Source: Termitomyces sp. T153
Taxonomy: Eukaryota > Basidiomycota > Agaricomycetes > Agaricales > Lyophyllaceae
Assembly: GCA_018296165.2 (NCBI GenBank)
Contig: JACKQL020000001.1
Location: 1,736,001-1,800,000 of the forward strand
Direction: 5' to 3'
Length of the DNA: 64,000 nt
Shown one piece after another: positions 61,065-64,000 of the stretch; the first letter of the stretch is position 1, and every line of letters begins with the position of its first letter. The notes beneath the pieces are model-generated. The model was not told the DNA's origin. It did no database searches and saw nothing but the letters and a program-made list of their open reading frames with translations. Made by a program: the position numbers and the translations under genes.

Positions 61065-61368
61065 ATGATTCGCCGCACGCCCACTTTAATCCCAATGGGT
61101 GACTTCGACGTTCAGGATGCGCGAGATTTGCTTGCAAAGCAGAAAGCAGAAGCTGCTCAACACCAACAACTCGTAGCGAAAATGAAACGCATCGCGCAGA
61201 ATCCAAACATGGACAAGGAGGATTATGAGGTGATGGATTTCTTGAAGACTGCCCTCGCACGACAAGAGAAGGCAAAGAGGTTGGGCCTCCAACCTGGTAG
61301 ATTCTACTTTTTCTTTTTATCTCCCTGTTCGCACTCAAAAGATTGTTTCAGAGTCATCGAAATCCTAA
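61065..61368 (+). CDS. CDC26: Anaphase-promoting complex subunit CDC26
   Basis: Small APC/C subunit whose N-terminus stabilises the TPR subunit CDC16/APC6. The ATG at 61065 gives MIRRTPTLIPMGDFDVQDAR; the MxRRxPT start is the family hallmark and fits inside the CDC16 groove. Helical remainder: DLLAKQKAEAAQHQQLVAKM, KRIAQNPNMDKEDYEVMDFL, KTALARQEKAKRLGLQP. An intron at 61296-61351 joins to ESSKS and TAA at 61366-61368. Only about 82 residues, so it is easily missed by gene finders. Confidence 0.82.
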
Positions 61369-61579
61369 GATTGTTCATTTAGTCGTCACTTCGACATTTC
61401 TACATGAAAGCTCTTTTCTCCATCCAGTGACCAACTTGCACTCCCCGGTATGCTATGAGGCATTAATGAGCCCGTGTAAGAGAGTGCTACCCGAGAAGCG
61501 TCGTTGTGGAAATTCTATGAGCGGAAACAAGATACATTCTGTCTAGTGCGCTACGAAGATCAGGGGTTAGATGGAATGT

Positions 61580-64000
61580 CTACACGTTATGAAAATTGAG
61601 CCGGAAAGCTATTATAAGCAAGGATTCGTCAGTTCACAGGCAATCGATGTAAAGAAAAGGACACTGACCCTCAAGGTCCCGTCGATCACACAGCGTTGCA
61701 AGATCGACACGCTGCATATGGAGGCATGTGGTCTTGAGGCTATCCCAGAGTGCTTTGGTAGTCACTCCACGTGTCTCGTTCAGACCAGCGGCATCACGAA
61801 CTCCGTCGTTATCTTGGAATACCAATGCATCAAGTATATGCTGTGCGGCTTCTTCGTAGCGCTACAAGGTGATATCATTTGAGGAACGACTGAATCCACA
61901 TGTAGTATTCGAAACGTACCCTGAGATTGATGCATGAAATGCCGAGATTGAACCTGGGGACAACTTGAGTATTTACGTACGGCAACAGCACTATGAAACA
62001 TACCTGGCTCTGATGTATCCGGGATTCAACTCCAATGCTTTGTAGTAATATTGTAAAGCATCTTCCGGCCGACCGCTGTTTGCCATAGTAGCTCCAACGC
62101 GGTTATAGAGTAACCAGTCCTGTGAATTTCAAGAGTAAAGTCAGAGTCTGTAGTCTGCAATGTTGTAATGATTTAGTAAACAAACCTCTGGTCGTACCGC
62201 TAACGCAGAAAGGAAGCAATCATGTGCCTTTTCGTATTCCTGAAACACGTTGAGAGGAAAAAGAGACCAAAAATGAATACCCGAACCTCGTTGGTATTCA
62301 ACAGGATAGCTAACGCAATTTGTGTATCAGCGTCCACGATACCAGTCGTATTGCTCCTTGCCATTGCGATCAAGGTGTCTACCAAGTGTGTATAGCGTAC
62401 AGCGAGAGACGCATCCGCACTCAATGGATTTTGCGCGCGGAACTCTTGGACAACGGCCTCATAACGAGTGTTGCGACTGACCCATTCATTAATGGCGTCA
62501 AAAGTACCGATACGGTTACTCTCATTGGTATTGGACACGCCGAGAGCAAGCCATGTTGGCAGGTGGGAAGAATCGAGCTCCAAAGAACGCTGTAATGCCT
62601 GGAAAGCCTTCTGTTCTCGTTCGTTCTCCTGCTGTTTCACGCCAAGTTCATACCACGCCGCGGCATTGTTGATGTCACGTTGCACTGCTGCTTCGAGTTG
62701 CAAAACGCTCTAAAAGCAAATCATGGTATAACAACGATAAGGGGCACTTAAGCATTACGTACCTCAGTCAAGGAGTGATAACCAGCATGTATCCTGTGCT
62801 GGCGCGTTGCAGATGAGTCACCTACTAGATAGGGATTGTTGTCCTGGAACTGATAGTTGACAACACTTTTGATACCCTCTGTGGTTGCTTCGAACTGATC
62901 CCAATCTTTTTGCAGACGGTCCCAGGAGGCAACATCTGCGTTGGCAGTAGGAGCTTGCGAGGTACCTGCAGCGTGCATATTATTCCAGTATTGTTGGTAT
63001 TCTGCATTTTCCTGATGAAAGTAGGCATCGTTCACGTCCTCTTCAGTTCTAGAACCTTGTTCATCAAGATGAGCACGAGCTGATTCAGAGAAGCGAACGT
63101 GTGGCTGTCCGGATACTGAACCGACTTGTGGGGTATCAGTGCTCATTTGTGATGTGGACCAGGGGTCAATCGCTCGACCCTTCCCTTTGAAATCAACTGT
63201 CTGCTGTCCCTCGTTCTCAACCATCTGATTTCCTTCAACAATGATATCCCGATCACGTAGCTTTCGCATGAGGTTCAGGAACTGACTGTTCTGAAACTTG
63301 GGATTTTGTTCATTTCGGACGTTTTCCAGGAGCAGACCAGCCGTGCGTGCGAGCTCATCGTTATCAACCGCTATTTGGGGAACATTCTGATCGGATTGCA
63401 CCTGTTCCAGTACAGGAGGGTTCTGTATGAGGGCAGCCTCCTGATCACTGAACTCCTTATCCCAGGAAATTTCTACACATTGTCAGATTTGAAAATATAG
63501 CCAAGATAAGGGGACCTACGGGAAGGTTCACTTGTAGGTTGATGTACGTTGCTAAGGGAAGAGGAAGAGTAATTCATCGGTCCCATCCTAACGTTTGTTA
63601 TCGGGTTCCATTGTAAAGATACTAGAAACAAGTTGGAGTCAATGTGAATCCTGCTAGAAGGCGAATAGCTACCATGAGGAAGCCCGCTCCTCACTTGTTG
63701 CATGGCACTACTTGAGCTAGCTACGTCGGGATGCGAGACAACTTCGTTGCCCTGGAATGTCCCATTTAATGGCTGGGAGAAGAGCGGTTGTTGAGCGGCA
63801 AAGTCAGCGGCCCAATTGACTGAAGGTTTCTGTAACTGTGGGCTAAGCAAGTGTACTTGCTGCTGAATTGGCAAAGCAGTTCGGAGCGCAGAGACGTCGT
63901 AAACATCACTTGGAGGCAGCTGAGCCGGGGGGACATTAGCGGAGAAGAATCGGGCGGCATCTTGGTCGGGTGTAACTGGGTTGGTCGTCGAACGGAAAGT
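61580..64000 (-). CDS. PEX5: Peroxisomal PTS1 receptor PEX5 (5' end beyond window)
   Basis: Cytosolic receptor that binds C-terminal SKL-type signals and carries cargo into peroxisomes. The coding frame is open at the right edge (FRSTTNPVTPDQDAARFFSA reading left), so the extreme N-terminus with its conserved cysteine is missing. The N-terminal half has WxxxF/Y-type docking motifs: VNWAADFAAQQP and SWDKEFSDQEAAL. The C-terminal half has the TPR domain: AAAWYELGVKQQENEREQKA, FQALQRSLELDSSHLPTWLA, DADTQIALAILLNTNE, then EYEKAHDCFLSALAVRPEDW, LLYNRVGATMANSGRPEDAL and QYYYKALELNPGYIRARFNL, with helices such as DALVFQDNDGVRDAAGLNET behind them. A last intron joins RRDLE to AFRLNFHNV, TAG at 61580-61582. 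At least eight introns. Confidence 0.94.

Overview
This is a window of fungal nuclear DNA, almost certainly from a mushroom-forming basidiomycete (Agaricomycetes). Genes are packed 100-500 bp apart on both strands and are split by many introns of about 45-65 nt with GT..AG ends (a few GC..AG). The gene set fits this reading: an endoglucanase V-like/GH45-type secreted protein, a P450, a cytosolic formate dehydrogenase, an ERT1/AcuK-type Zn2Cys6-PAS regulator, a CSL transcription factor, and a decayed copy of an expanded fungal kinase-like family. I see no operon, plasmid, virus, CRISPR array, rRNA, convincing tRNA or intact transposon. All calls come from reading translated exons and joining them at plausible splice sites; no database search was run.

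Layout. 1.3-8 kb: cytosolic isoleucyl-tRNA synthetase, SNU23 splicing factor, ERD1-like Golgi/ER protein. 8-13.8 kb: NAD formate dehydrogenase, GCN5 acetyltransferase, endoglucanase V-like protein. 14-22.4 kb: ER cyclophilin, P450, DBP7 helicase, ESA1 acetyltransferase. 22.5-34 kb: an unknown membrane protein, a CSL (RBP-J/LAG-1) factor, a possible tiny membrane protein, an unknown basidiomycete-type protein, a GRF zinc-finger protein; this stretch has two gene-poor intervals (27.6-29.3 and 31-32.7 kb). 34.4-45.6 kb: proteasome assembly chaperone 4, YAK1 kinase, PHOSPHO-type phosphatase, TFIIH TFB1, Golgi CASP/COY1; 38.4-42.6 kb is clearly richer in G+C than its surroundings. 45.6-48.5 kb: degenerate kinase-like gene. 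48.6-64 kb: mitochondrial uS9, BRE1 ubiquitin ligase, an allantoicase-ureidoglycolate lyase fusion, MTQ1 methyltransferase, ERT1, a PRA1-family protein, CDC26, and PEX5 running off the right edge.

Most genes are ordinary housekeeping genes with no evident pathway clustering. Three histone-modifying genes (GCN5, ESA1, BRE1) share the window, as do PEX5, the receptor for C-terminal SKL signals, and a purine-catabolic fusion enzyme whose unspliced penultimate intron would end in exactly SKL. That latent peroxisomal isoform is the most interesting observation. Others are a possible 3-nt micro-exon in formate dehydrogenase, an 11-nt micro-exon in the cyclophilin, GC-AG introns (one of 48 nt that stays in frame if retained), a PCAF-like Cys/His module at the front of GCN5, and a repeat-built bidirectional promoter of under 100 bp between the phosphatase and TFB1.
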